Source: Rhodothermales bacterium
GTDB lineage: Bacteria > Bacteroidota > Rhodothermia > Rhodothermales > Bin80
Assembly (NCBI GenBank): GCA_028278205.1
Contig: JANQES010000136.1
Span: forward strand, 1-32,249
Direction of reading: 5' to 3'
Length of the DNA: 32,249 nucleotides
Under the pieces are notes generated by a model that saw only the letters and a program-made list of their open reading frames with translations, ran no database searches and had not been told where the DNA came from. Below are positions 25,574 through 32,209 of this stretch, in pieces; the first letter of the stretch is position 1, and each line of letters opens with the position of its first letter. The translations under genes and the position numbers were made by a program.

Positions 25574-26302
25574 ATGTTCGATACGCTTCGCTTTCTGCTG
25601 CTCCAGGCCCGCAATCTGGACGACCCGATGTGCGCGCAAGAAGTCGGGTGTTTCGCGCAGGCTTTGCAGTGCGCGCCCGAGCAGATCCTCACGTTTGATC
25701 TGATCAACGGGCGGCCCAGCCGGCAGCAGTTGGACGCGGTAGACATGGTCCTGCTCGGCGGCAGCGGCGACCACTCGGTGGCCAAAGGCGGGCCGTGGCT
25801 CGAACGCGCCCTCGACGCCATGCGCGACCTCCACGCCCTCTCTAAACCGACGTTCGCCTCCTGCTGGGGCTTCCAGGCCATGGCCGAAGCCCTCGGCGGC
25901 GAGGTGGTCACAGACATGGAACGCGCCGAACTGGGCACCCTGAACCTCCGGCTCACGCAAGCCGGCCTGCGCGATCCGCTTTTCGGCCCGCTCGGCCCTA
26001 CGCCGCTCGTGCATATGGGCCATCAAGACATCGTAGACCGCCTGCCTTCGGATGCCGTCTTGCTGGCCTCGACTGACCGCGTCGAAAACCAGGCCTTCTG
26101 CTTCATCGATAAACCGATCTACTGCACGCAGTTTCACCCTGAACTGACCGTAAAGGGCATGACCGAGCGCTTGCAGGCCTATCCCAAATACGTCGAGCGA
26201 ATCGCCGGCATGTCGCTGGAGGCTTTTCTCGAAACCCTTGCCGAGACCCCGGAAACAAACAAGCTGCTGGCGCGCTTCGTGCAGCAGGTCTTCGGAGACT
26301 AA
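25574..26302 (+). CDS. Class I glutamine amidotransferase-like protein
   Basis: The 242-residue cytoplasmic protein is a free-standing GATase1 domain. The nucleophile Cys97 sits in FASCWGFQ and the rest of the triad is His188 and Glu190 in QFHPE. The oxyanion region VLLGGSGDHSV is also clear. It resembles the GMP-synthase-glutaminase-like subgroup that removes gamma-glutamyl or amide groups without a synthase partner. No synthase gene is adjacent. The substrate is unknown. The TAA stop lies against a heptamer element. Confidence 0.88.
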   Translation: MFDTLRFLLLQARNLDDPMCAQEVGCFAQALQCAPEQILTFDLINGRPSRQQLDAVDMVLLGGSGDHSVAKGGPWLERALDAMRDLHALSKPTFASCWGFQAMAEALGGEVVTDMERAELGTLNLRLTQAGLRDPLFGPLGPTPLVHMGHQDIVDRLPSDAVLLASTDRVENQAFCFIDKPIYCTQFHPELTVKGMTERLQAYPKYVERIAGMSLEAFLETLAETPETNKLLARFVQQVFGD

Positions 26303-26349
26303 TTGGACTTTGGATGAATCCAAAATCCAAAATCTAAAATCCAAAATCG
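26302..26349. repeat. Compact heptamer hairpin between two plus-strand genes
   Basis: ATTGGACTTTGGAT (26302-26315) faces GAATCCAA, AATCCAA, AATCTAA, AATCCAA (26316-26349) with no spacer, a minimal form of the element. Its right arm ends two bases before the ATG of the next gene, so it takes the place of a ribosome binding site. Confidence 0.88.
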
Positions 26350-26351
26350 CC

Positions 26352-27215
26352 ATGAAGCCCTCTTTCCTGCTCCTCTTGTTTCTCGTCTTCGTCCCGTTGG
26401 ATCTGCATGCCCAGCAAGTCGGCCCGGCGCGGGGGGCGTTGGTGGTCGTCGGCGGCGCAATGCAGGACGAAGCCATCATCAAGCGCTTTTTTGACCTGGC
26501 CGGCGGCCCCGACGCTTCTATCGTCGTGATCCCGACAGCCGGCGGCGCGGACGACTATGACCAGTCGTTCTACAGCCTGCGGCTCTTCCGCGATCACGGC
26601 GCCACCAACCTGACGCTCCTGCACACCCGTGACCGCGCCGTGGCCGACTCCGACGCCTTCGTCGCGGCGATCCGAGAGGCCGGCGGCGTGTGGTTTTCGG
26701 GCGGGCGCCAGTGGCGGCTGGCCGACGCCTACCTCGGCACCAAGACCGAAACCGAACTCTGGAATCTGCTGGCGCGCGGCGGCGTCATCGGCGGTTCTTC
26801 GGCGGGCGCGACCATCCAGGGCTCGTACCTCGCCCGGGGCGATACGAAGACCAACACCATCATGATGGGCGATCATGAGGAGGGCTTCGGCTTCCTCAAA
26901 AACACCGCCATCGACCAGCACCTGCTCCAACGCAACCGGCAGTTCGACTTGATCGAGATCATCGAGGCGCGGCCTGAGTTGCTCGGCATCGGCATCGATG
27001 AGAACACGGCTATCGTGGTGCAGGGCGATTGGTTCGAGGTCATCGGCGCTTCGTACGTCGCCATCTACGACCATCAAAAGATGATCGGCGATGCAGGCCG
27101 GTTTTACTTCCTGGCGCCGGGCGATCGGTATCATTTGCCGGAGCGCAAAGCCTACCGCGCCGTCCGCGAGATGCGCCCGCTCGAACGCGTCGAAGAACGC
27201 CCGTGGGGGCAGTGA
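26352..27215 (+). CDS. Secreted cyanophycinase-like peptidase (S51 family)
   Basis: The 287-residue protein begins with a signal peptide (about 1-20, ending LHAQ), so it is exported. The peptidase S51 fold is shown by the nucleophile motif GGSSAGAT (Ser150), by WFSGGRQWRL (Gln120, like the GGDQ motif of cyanophycinase) and by IDQHLLQRNRQFDL. Known cyanophycinases cut beta-linked Asp-Arg dipeptides; other S51 members cut alpha-aspartyl dipeptides, and the substrate here is unknown. The start at 26352 is chosen for the signal peptide; a longer frame from 26238 runs through the heptamer array. The gene follows the amidotransferase by 49 bases. Confidence 0.88.
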   Translation: MKPSFLLLLFLVFVPLDLHAQQVGPARGALVVVGGAMQDEAIIKRFFDLAGGPDASIVVIPTAGGADDYDQSFYSLRLFRDHGATNLTLLHTRDRAVADSDAFVAAIREAGGVWFSGGRQWRLADAYLGTKTETELWNLLARGGVIGGSSAGATIQGSYLARGDTKTNTIMMGDHEEGFGFLKNTAIDQHLLQRNRQFDLIEIIEARPELLGIGIDENTAIVVQGDWFEVIGASYVAIYDHQKMIGDAGRFYFLAPGDRYHLPERKAYRAVREMRPLERVEERPWGQ

Positions 27216-27226
27216 GAAGGTGGGGC

Positions 27227-27360
27227 GTGGCCAGTAGGATATGTGGCGAATGGCCAGTGGGATATGGCCAATGGGGTCTTTGATCCCTGGTCTTTTCCCC
27301 ACTGGCTACTGGCCATTCGCCATCTTCCCCACATCCCATTGGCCACTGGCTATTCGCCAC
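27227..27360. repeat. Opposed GGCCAGTGG / CCACTGGCC arrays
   Basis: The left arm (27227-27276) repeats GTGGCCAGTAGGATAT, GTGGCGAATGGCCAGTGG and GATATGGCCAATGGGG. The right arm (27296-27360) repeats CCCCACTGGCTACTGGCC, ATTCGCCATC and CACATCCCATTGGCC in the other orientation. Shared complementary pieces such as CACTGGCCATTCGCCA show that the arms can pair. Confidence 0.85.
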
Positions 27361-27423
27361 ATCATCGTTCACACATCGATTTCACGCCCCGGCATTGTTT
27401 CGGGGCGCGCGGATGCGTTACTT

Positions 27424-27849
27424 TTGGATATCTGGTATGCGTGGATTTATCCGAAGGCGGCCTTGAAAGACTTTTTCAAGCGGTTAAACAAACATTTTTC
27501 GTCCAGCAACGGCCAGGTTGTCGAGCGGCCACCCGTTAATCTCGAAGCCGAGATCGACCGGATCCGGCGTGTTGAAGCCGCCGAGGAGATCGATCCGGGA
27601 AAACGCATCCACTGCTTCCGGCATCAGGGTCTCGAACTGCGCCTGGACCGGGATGTGCTGGGCCTATATCGGGTGACGGTCAACGAGGGCGCGGAGCGGC
27701 GCTACAGCTTCACGATTGTCTGCGCCCCCGGCGACTACGATACGCTCCGCGCCGGCTACGAAGAGATCACCGCCTTCCTCGACGGCGACCGCCGCCTCGC
27801 CAACCTGCCGCGCCACGACCGCCTCAAAGGTCATTATTACGGCCACTGA
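27424..27849 (+). CDS. Unknown protein of about 141 residues
   Basis: I do not recognise a family. The clear part begins DIWYAWIYPKAALKDFFKRLNKHF and contains a charged middle (NLEAEIDRIRRVEAAEEIDPGKR) and a C-terminal half that looks like a small mixed alpha/beta domain (LELRLDRDVLGLYRVTVNEGAERRYSFTIVC). The frame stays open upstream to 27241, but that part only translates the GGCCAGTGG array. The start is uncertain: I use a TTG at 27424; an ATT at 27394 is possible. Codon use in the rest resembles the neighbours. No membrane segment or signal peptide is seen. Confidence 0.6.
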   Translation: MDIWYAWIYPKAALKDFFKRLNKHFSSSNGQVVERPPVNLEAEIDRIRRVEAAEEIDPGKRIHCFRHQGLELRLDRDVLGLYRVTVNEGAERRYSFTIVCAPGDYDTLRAGYEEITAFLDGDRRLANLPRHDRLKGHYYGH

Positions 27850-27945
27850 GTGTGTGAGAGGGGAAAGGGGGATTTTTGTGTATTGCCTCCCTCTCACCCT
27901 TTCCCCCTCTCGCCCTCTCTCCCACTCACCCTCTCCCCCTTTCCC
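27848..27945. repeat. Purine/pyrimidine opposed arrays (GAGAGGGG / CCCTCTCA)
   Basis: A short purine arm (GTGAGAGGGGAAAGGGGG, from about 27852) faces a pyrimidine arm of period eight at 27886-27945 (CCCTCTCA, CCCTTTCC, CCCTCTCG, CCCTCTCT and so on). The same units appear before the homocysteine methyltransferase gene. Confidence 0.8.
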
Positions 27946-27953
27946 AATAACAA

Positions 27954-29663
27954 ATGCGCTTGAAACGTCTCGTTCTCCTGCTTGCCGTTACGACTACGCT
28001 GAACGCCTGGGCGCAGCCTCGGCCTGAGCTTGACTGCACCGACGTGCCGGGGTTGGCGGCGTTGTTGAAGCCGGGACAGATCGTCTTGCTGGGCGAGATG
28101 CATGGCACCAACGAAAGCCCTCGGTTCCTCAAGAATGCTGTCTGCGTAGCGCTCCGAGACAGGCAGAGCGTCAGCGTAGGGCTTGAAATCCCTCGTTCAG
28201 AGACGGCGCGTGTCGAGGCTTTTTTCGGGGGAGCGGGCGGGGCAGGAGCCGAGGAAGACCTGCTCCAGGGGCGGATGTGGCAAAAGCGGTATCAAGACGG
28301 GCGGGCCAGCCGCGCCATGGTCGATCTCATCGATAGCCTGCGGGTCTATCGCGCTGCCGGGCTGCCTGTTCGCGTCGTCTTGATCGACGATCCGACGATA
28401 CCGGCGCGGCGAGACAGCGCGATGAGCGCGCAGATACATTCGGCCCTGGCTGCCTCGCCGGACGACGTGTTCCTGGCGCTGACGGGCAACGTCCATAACC
28501 GCCTCACACGGGGAACGCGCTGGAACGCTGCGTACGAGCCGATGGGCTATCTGCTGCGCCGCGCGGTGGATGCACAACGCATCGTCTCGCTCGACGTGGC
28601 GCACGCGGGGGGCGAGGCGTGGGTGTGTTTTGGCGGCACGCCGGCCTCCTGCGGCGTCAAGCGGCTTCGAGAACGGGGCGGTGATGAAGAGGGCGTCGTG
28701 CTTTTTGATGAGCGCGACGGTCAACCCTACAGCGGGCGCTATCAGGTAGGCCGCCTGACGCCCTCGCTGCCGGCCTCCGGCCCGCGCCCGGCGGTCGCCC
28801 TCACCATCGACGACCTGCCCTATGCCGGCGGCCCACAACGCCTCGAAGACGCCGCCGGCACCGCCGAGGCGTTCGTGGCGGCGCTGGCCCGGTACGAGGC
28901 GCCCGCTTCCGGCTTCGTCACCGGCGCCTCGGTGATGATCGACGGTCAGATCGATGCGCGGCTCGACGTGCTGCGGCGGTGGCAAGACGGGGGCGTCCGT
29001 CTCGAAAACCACAGCTTTAGCCATCGTTCGTTCCACCAGATCCCCCTGGCCGATTATCTCGACGACGCCGCGCAAGGGCTGCTCTTCCCCGAACACCTCA
29101 TGCGCGCCCAGGGCGACTCGGTCCGCTACTACCGGCATCCGTTCAATCACACGGGCAAGACCGAGGCGGCGCGGCAGGCGTTCGATGTCTTTTTGGAAGA
29201 ACGCGGCCTGCGCCTGGCGCCTTTCACCGTCGAACATGCTGATTATGCCTTCAACCAGCTCTATGTGGACGCCCGCGCGCGAGGCGACTCCATCGTCATG
29301 CATCGCATCGGCGAGGCGTATCTGGCCCAACTCGACACCGCCTTCGCCTTCGCCGAACGCCTCGCCGATGAGACGTTTGGCCGCGCCATCCCCCAGGTCT
29401 TTCTGATCCACGCCAACGCTATCAACGCCGATTATCTGGAACGGATGCTGGAACGGCTCCAGGCGCGCGGCTACCACTTTGCTTCGCTCGACCAGGCCCT
29501 GCTAGACCCGGCCTACGCCACACCGGAACGATACCTCGGCGGCTTCGGGATCTCGTGGCTCCACCGCTGGCGCGACGCCCTCGCCCTCGAAAACCGCCTC
29601 CGCGACGAACCCGACCCACCCCGATGGATCATCGACGCTTATCGAAAACTTCAGAATCAGTAA
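27954..29663 (+). CDS. ChaN/Tiki-like domain fused to a polysaccharide deacetylase
   Basis: The 569-residue protein has a signal peptide (about 1-20, NAWAQ) and two domains. Residues 30-265 resemble the Tiki/TraB/EreA-ChaN superfamily: the GEMHGTNE motif (47-54), a later Glu in VGLEIPRSE and the ALTGNVHN segment are its usual active-site or ligand positions. Residues 278-560 are a NodB-type polysaccharide deacetylase: TIDD (Asp286 and Asp287), the metal-binding HSFSH (His353 and His357), RHPFNHTGK and FLIHAN. NodB enzymes remove acetyl groups from cell-wall or capsule amino sugars. Joining the two in one exported chain is unusual. There is no Shine-Dalgarno sequence. Confidence 0.85.
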   Translation: MRLKRLVLLLAVTTTLNAWAQPRPELDCTDVPGLAALLKPGQIVLLGEMHGTNESPRFLKNAVCVALRDRQSVSVGLEIPRSETARVEAFFGGAGGAGAEEDLLQGRMWQKRYQDGRASRAMVDLIDSLRVYRAAGLPVRVVLIDDPTIPARRDSAMSAQIHSALAASPDDVFLALTGNVHNRLTRGTRWNAAYEPMGYLLRRAVDAQRIVSLDVAHAGGEAWVCFGGTPASCGVKRLRERGGDEEGVVLFDERDGQPYSGRYQVGRLTPSLPASGPRPAVALTIDDLPYAGGPQRLEDAAGTAEAFVAALARYEAPASGFVTGASVMIDGQIDARLDVLRRWQDGGVRLENHSFSHRSFHQIPLADYLDDAAQGLLFPEHLMRAQGDSVRYYRHPFNHTGKTEAARQAFDVFLEERGLRLAPFTVEHADYAFNQLYVDARARGDSIVMHRIGEAYLAQLDTAFAFAERLADETFGRAIPQVFLIHANAINADYLERMLERLQARGYHFASLDQALLDPAYATPERYLGGFGISWLHRWRDALALENRLRDEPDPPRWIIDAYRKLQNQ

Positions 29664-29670
29664 CCCAGGC

Positions 29671-29828
29671 GATTTTGGATTTTGGATTTTAGATTTTGGA
29701 TTGACTTTTTCTGATCCCTATCAATCAAACGAAAAAGCCACGCTGGCCTCGACCGGTGTGGCTTTTTCAATGATCGATTGGATCAGGATTGACGACCAAT
29801 CCGCAATCCAAAATCTAAAATCCAAAAT
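29671..29828. repeat. Heptamer-armed element with terminator core (second subfamily)
   Basis: The left arm (29671-29703) has GGATTTT/AGATTTT units and the right arm (29797-29828) AATCCGC, AATCCAA, AATCTAA units. The core holds a terminator-like stem and then GATTGGATCAGGATTGACGACC, of which the GATCAGGA..GACC part is shared with the element at 31850-32034. The element lies between convergent genes. Confidence 0.92.
29731..29768. terminator. Bidirectional intrinsic terminator
   Basis: GAAAAAGCCAC (29731-29741) is the perfect inverted copy of GTGGCTTTTTC (29758-29768). It lies between the deacetylase fusion and the merR-type gene, which converge here. Confidence 0.82.
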
Positions 29829-29832
29829 GGAT

Positions 29833-30549
29833 TCATTCTCCGGCCTGCATCGCCTTCACCATGTAGGCCGTCACCTCGGGGTCAACCATGCCGCGGCTGG
29901 CTTTGGCGGGGCCCTCTTGCTGGTACATCGTCTTGAGCGATTGATAGATGCCCGGATCGCCGCCGGTGAATTCCTGAATCAGGCCCTGCCAGCGCGCGGC
30001 GAGGCGTTGCATGGTCTCGCTGGCCGGATCGGTGCCCTTTTCCATTTCGGCCCGGACCTCTGCGATGAGGTCTTTCCATTCCCCCTCTGCCTCGCGGATG
30101 CGTTCTTCGCCGATCTGGCGCCCGCGCTCTTCAAGCTGTTTCAACTGCTCCGGGGTGTAATATTTCTCGATCATCGTCATCACCTTGATGGTTTGTATGA
30201 ATGTTTCGATGGAGACGTCTTCTGCCGCGCGTAGACGGGCAGCTATCGTCTCCAGCCGGCGGTGGAGTTGCTGCTGCAACGCTATCTCCTCCTCCAGACG
30301 CGCCAGCCGAAGCGCAACCGCGCGCGCGAGCGAGGCCTCGGGCTGATCGAGACAGGCCCGGATTTCTTCGAGCGAAAACCCGAGTTGCCGCAGCAACACG
30401 ACGTGCTGCAACCGGGCCACCTCGGCGGCGCCGTAGAGCCGATGCCCGGCTTCGGTACGCTGCGCGGGCGCGAGCAGCCCCACTTCTTCGTAGTAATGAA
30501 GCGTCCGTACGGTGAGCCCTGCTTTTTTTGCCAGCGTGCCTACTTTCAT
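29833..30549 (-). CDS. TipA-like MerR-family transcription regulator
   Basis: The 238-residue regulator has a MerR winged helix-turn-helix at the N terminus (MKVGTLAKKAGLTVRTLHYYEEVGLL, then RLYGAAEVARLQHVVLLRQLGFSLEEI), a coiled-coil dimer helix (about 75-120) and a C-terminal TipAS-type ligand domain (EKYYTPEQLKQL to VTAYMVKAMQ). TipAS domains bind thiopeptide antibiotics and other hydrophobic ligands. The ATG at 30549 matches the family start; a longer frame upstream crosses the promoter. Immediately upstream is a MerR-type promoter with a TipA-like dyad, so the gene probably activates itself. The stop is close to a heptamer arm. Confidence 0.92.
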   Translation of the reverse strand: MKVGTLAKKAGLTVRTLHYYEEVGLLAPAQRTEAGHRLYGAAEVARLQHVVLLRQLGFSLEEIRACLDQPEASLARAVALRLARLEEEIALQQQLHRRLETIAARLRAAEDVSIETFIQTIKVMTMIEKYYTPEQLKQLEERGRQIGEERIREAEGEWKDLIAEVRAEMEKGTDPASETMQRLAARWQGLIQEFTGGDPGIYQSLKTMYQQEGPAKASRGMVDPEVTAYMVKAMQAGE

Positions 30550-30584
30550 CACACCGGATCGTCTGGATGAATGAGAACAGCTAT

Positions 30585-30615
30585 AGGATAAGACCTTACG
30601 TCGCGTGAGGATCAA
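30585..30615 (-). promoter_or_regulatory. MerR-type promoter with TipA-like operator
   Basis: On the minus strand, TTGATC (30615-30610) and TATCCT (30590-30585) form a -35 and -10 pair with a 19-bp spacer, the over-long spacing typical of MerR-activated promoters. The spacer is filled by the dyad CCTCACGCGACGTAAGG (30610-30594), seven-base half sites with one mismatch. From memory it differs in two positions from the Streptomyces tipA operator. The start codon lies 35 bases beyond the -10 box. Confidence 0.75.
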
Positions 30616-30902
30616 GGGGGATTTTGATGAAGTTTGGGTGAAGGACGGGGGTGGCGAAAGGGAGAAAGGGGGAAAGGGGGAAAGCAACGAAAGCTTGAAT
30701 GTCGAAGATGTGACAAAACCTGAAGAAAGCTCGTCACGAGGCAGAGCGCGGGAACGAGCAGCGAGGAGAGTTTGACATTCCTTGTTCAATATTCGAGATT
30801 CTCGCATTTCTCCTACTCTCCCTCTCCCCCTTTCACCCTCTCTCCCTCTCTGTCAACCCAGGGCACACACTCCGAAGAAATCGCACAAATCCCCCAAAAA
30901 CC
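30616..30902. repeat. Junction with opposed GAAAGGGG / CCCTCTCC arrays
   Basis: A purine arm of period eight (GAAAGGGA, GAAAGGGG, GAAAGGGG; 30652-30682) faces a pyrimidine arm (CCCTCTCC, CCCTTTCA, CCCTCTCT, CCCTCTCT; 30812-30857). Between them lies AAGAAAGCTCGTCACGA (30723-30739), shared with the junction after glgP. No gene is visible here. Confidence 0.8.
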
Positions 30903-31856
30903 ATGACGCCCTTCGAGCGCTTTCTGCATCAGCACACCTTCGCCCTCACCGAAGGGTCGATCTATGAACGGTTGCGGCGGCATGCATCGCTCGAATTCGA
31001 TCCGTATCTGGCGCACGCGGGCCTCATCTATGAGGCCTCGGCGGCGGACGTCCTGGCGCAGGTGCATCGCGAATACCTCGCCGTCGGCCAGCGCCACGGA
31101 CTGCCGATGATCGCCCTGACCGACACGTGGCGGGCCAGCCGGGAACGCATCGAGCGGTCTCGGTTCAGCGGGCGCGCGGTCAACCAGGATAACGCCCGCT
31201 TCTTGTGTGCGCTGCGCGACGAATACCCGGCGGGGGCGGCTCCGATCTTCATCGCCGGCCTGCTGGGCTGCCGGGGCGATGCCTACCTGCCCGGCGAAGC
31301 GCTCTCGAAAGATGAAGCGACGGCCTTCCACGCGCCCCAGGTGCAGGCGCTGGCCGAGACCGAGATCGATTTCTTGATGGCTTCCACGTTGCCCGCGTTC
31401 TCGGAAGCCCTCGGCCTCGCGGCGGCGATGGCCCAGACGGGCCGGCCCTACACGCTCAGCTTCGTCCTCCGCCCCACAGGCACCTTGCTCGACGGCACGC
31501 TGCTGCGCCGCGCCATCGAGGCCATCGACGCTGCCACGGCCCGTCAGCCGGTGGGCTATTTCGTCAATTGTGTGCATCCCACGGTGCTCCAGGCCGCACT
31601 CACGGCAGACGGGATGGACGAGCCGGCGCTGCTGCAACGCCTCATCGGCTTCCAGGCCAACACCTCGGCCCGCAGCCCGGAAGAACTGGTGGGCTTGACC
31701 GACCTGGAAACAGAAGAGCCCGCGCTGTTTGCCACGTCGATGGTTGAGATCCACGAACGCTTCGGCTTCCCCATCCTCGGCGGCTGCTGCGGCACCGACA
31801 CCCGCCACATCGAAGCTATCGCCCAGGCTTTTGAGAGCCGGGGAAGAGAATTTTAG
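30903..31856 (+). CDS. Homocysteine S-methyltransferase family protein
   Basis: The 317-residue cytoplasmic protein has the zinc-dependent homocysteine-binding barrel also found in MmuM and at the start of MetH. The zinc cysteines are Cys223 (VNCVHP) and Cys295-Cys296 (GGCCGTDTRHI). Members move a methyl group from S-methylmethionine or a similar donor to homocysteine to make methionine. Vitamin B12 and folate domains of MetH are absent, so it is the free-standing type. The last residues REF and the TAG stop are part of the AGATTTT heptamer array. No other methionine gene is near. Confidence 0.88.
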   Translation: MTPFERFLHQHTFALTEGSIYERLRRHASLEFDPYLAHAGLIYEASAADVLAQVHREYLAVGQRHGLPMIALTDTWRASRERIERSRFSGRAVNQDNARFLCALRDEYPAGAAPIFIAGLLGCRGDAYLPGEALSKDEATAFHAPQVQALAETEIDFLMASTLPAFSEALGLAAAMAQTGRPYTLSFVLRPTGTLLDGTLLRRAIEAIDAATARQPVGYFVNCVHPTVLQAALTADGMDEPALLQRLIGFQANTSARSPEELVGLTDLETEEPALFATSMVEIHERFGFPILGGCCGTDTRHIEAIAQAFESRGREF

Positions 31857-32034
31857 ATTTTGGATTTTAGATTTTGACACGAGCGAAGCGACTGACGAAG
31901 TAATTAGGTGCATACCCATCCGTTTTCGACAATCAAAAAAGCCGCGCCGATCAAGGCCAACGCGGCTTTTTCATTGATTGATAGGATCAGGACTGGCGAC
32001 CAATCCAAAATCCAAAATCGGAAATCCAAAATCG
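31850..32034. repeat. Heptamer-armed element with terminator core (second subfamily)
   Basis: The left arm (31850-31876) has AGATTTT/GGATTTT units and the right arm (32001-32034) AATCCAA units with two AATCGGA variants. The core holds a terminator-like stem and GATAGGATCAGGACTGGCGACC, related to the element at 29671-29828. The left arm overlaps the methyltransferase gene and supplies its stop codon. Confidence 0.9.
31936..31971. terminator. Intrinsic terminator after the methyltransferase gene
   Basis: AAAAAGCCGCG (31936-31946) is the perfect inverted copy of CGCGGCTTTTT (31961-31971), with an A-run on one side and T-run on the other, 80 bases past the stop codon. Confidence 0.82.
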
Positions 32035-32127
32035 GAACCCCTTCGTCTCAACCTGAATCTCCAAAAACAAAATCTCAATATGGAACTCACTTTCCAGATG
32101 TGACTAAATATTTCTTCATCTAGTTAA

Positions 32128-32139
32128 GCAAACGTTTAT
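32128..32139. promoter_or_regulatory. Weak LacI-like site before the last gene
   Basis: GCAAACGTTTAT has the AAACGTTT core of the perfect palindrome before glgP, but its outer positions do not match. It lies about 70 bases upstream of the last start codon. It may be chance. Confidence 0.25.
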
Positions 32140-32209
32140 TTATTGGAAAAAAGGTAATCACTTAGGTAGGCATCTTTCCGGCTAAACGGCACTTGTGCTA
32201 TATTGAGCT

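Noticed and set aside
27241..27423. N-terminal extension of the unknown protein
   Set aside because: It only translates the GGCCAGTGG array, giving a Trp/Pro-rich low-complexity stretch.
5613..32034. Heptamer arrays as CRISPR repeats
   Set aside because: There are no unique spacers of constant length between repeats, the units are only seven bases, and no cas gene is present.
5613..32034. Arrays as sequencing or assembly artefact
   Set aside because: They differ from junction to junction, lie at biologically sensible places and are joined in frame to gene ends, which an adapter or primer artefact would not do. Raw reads would settle it.
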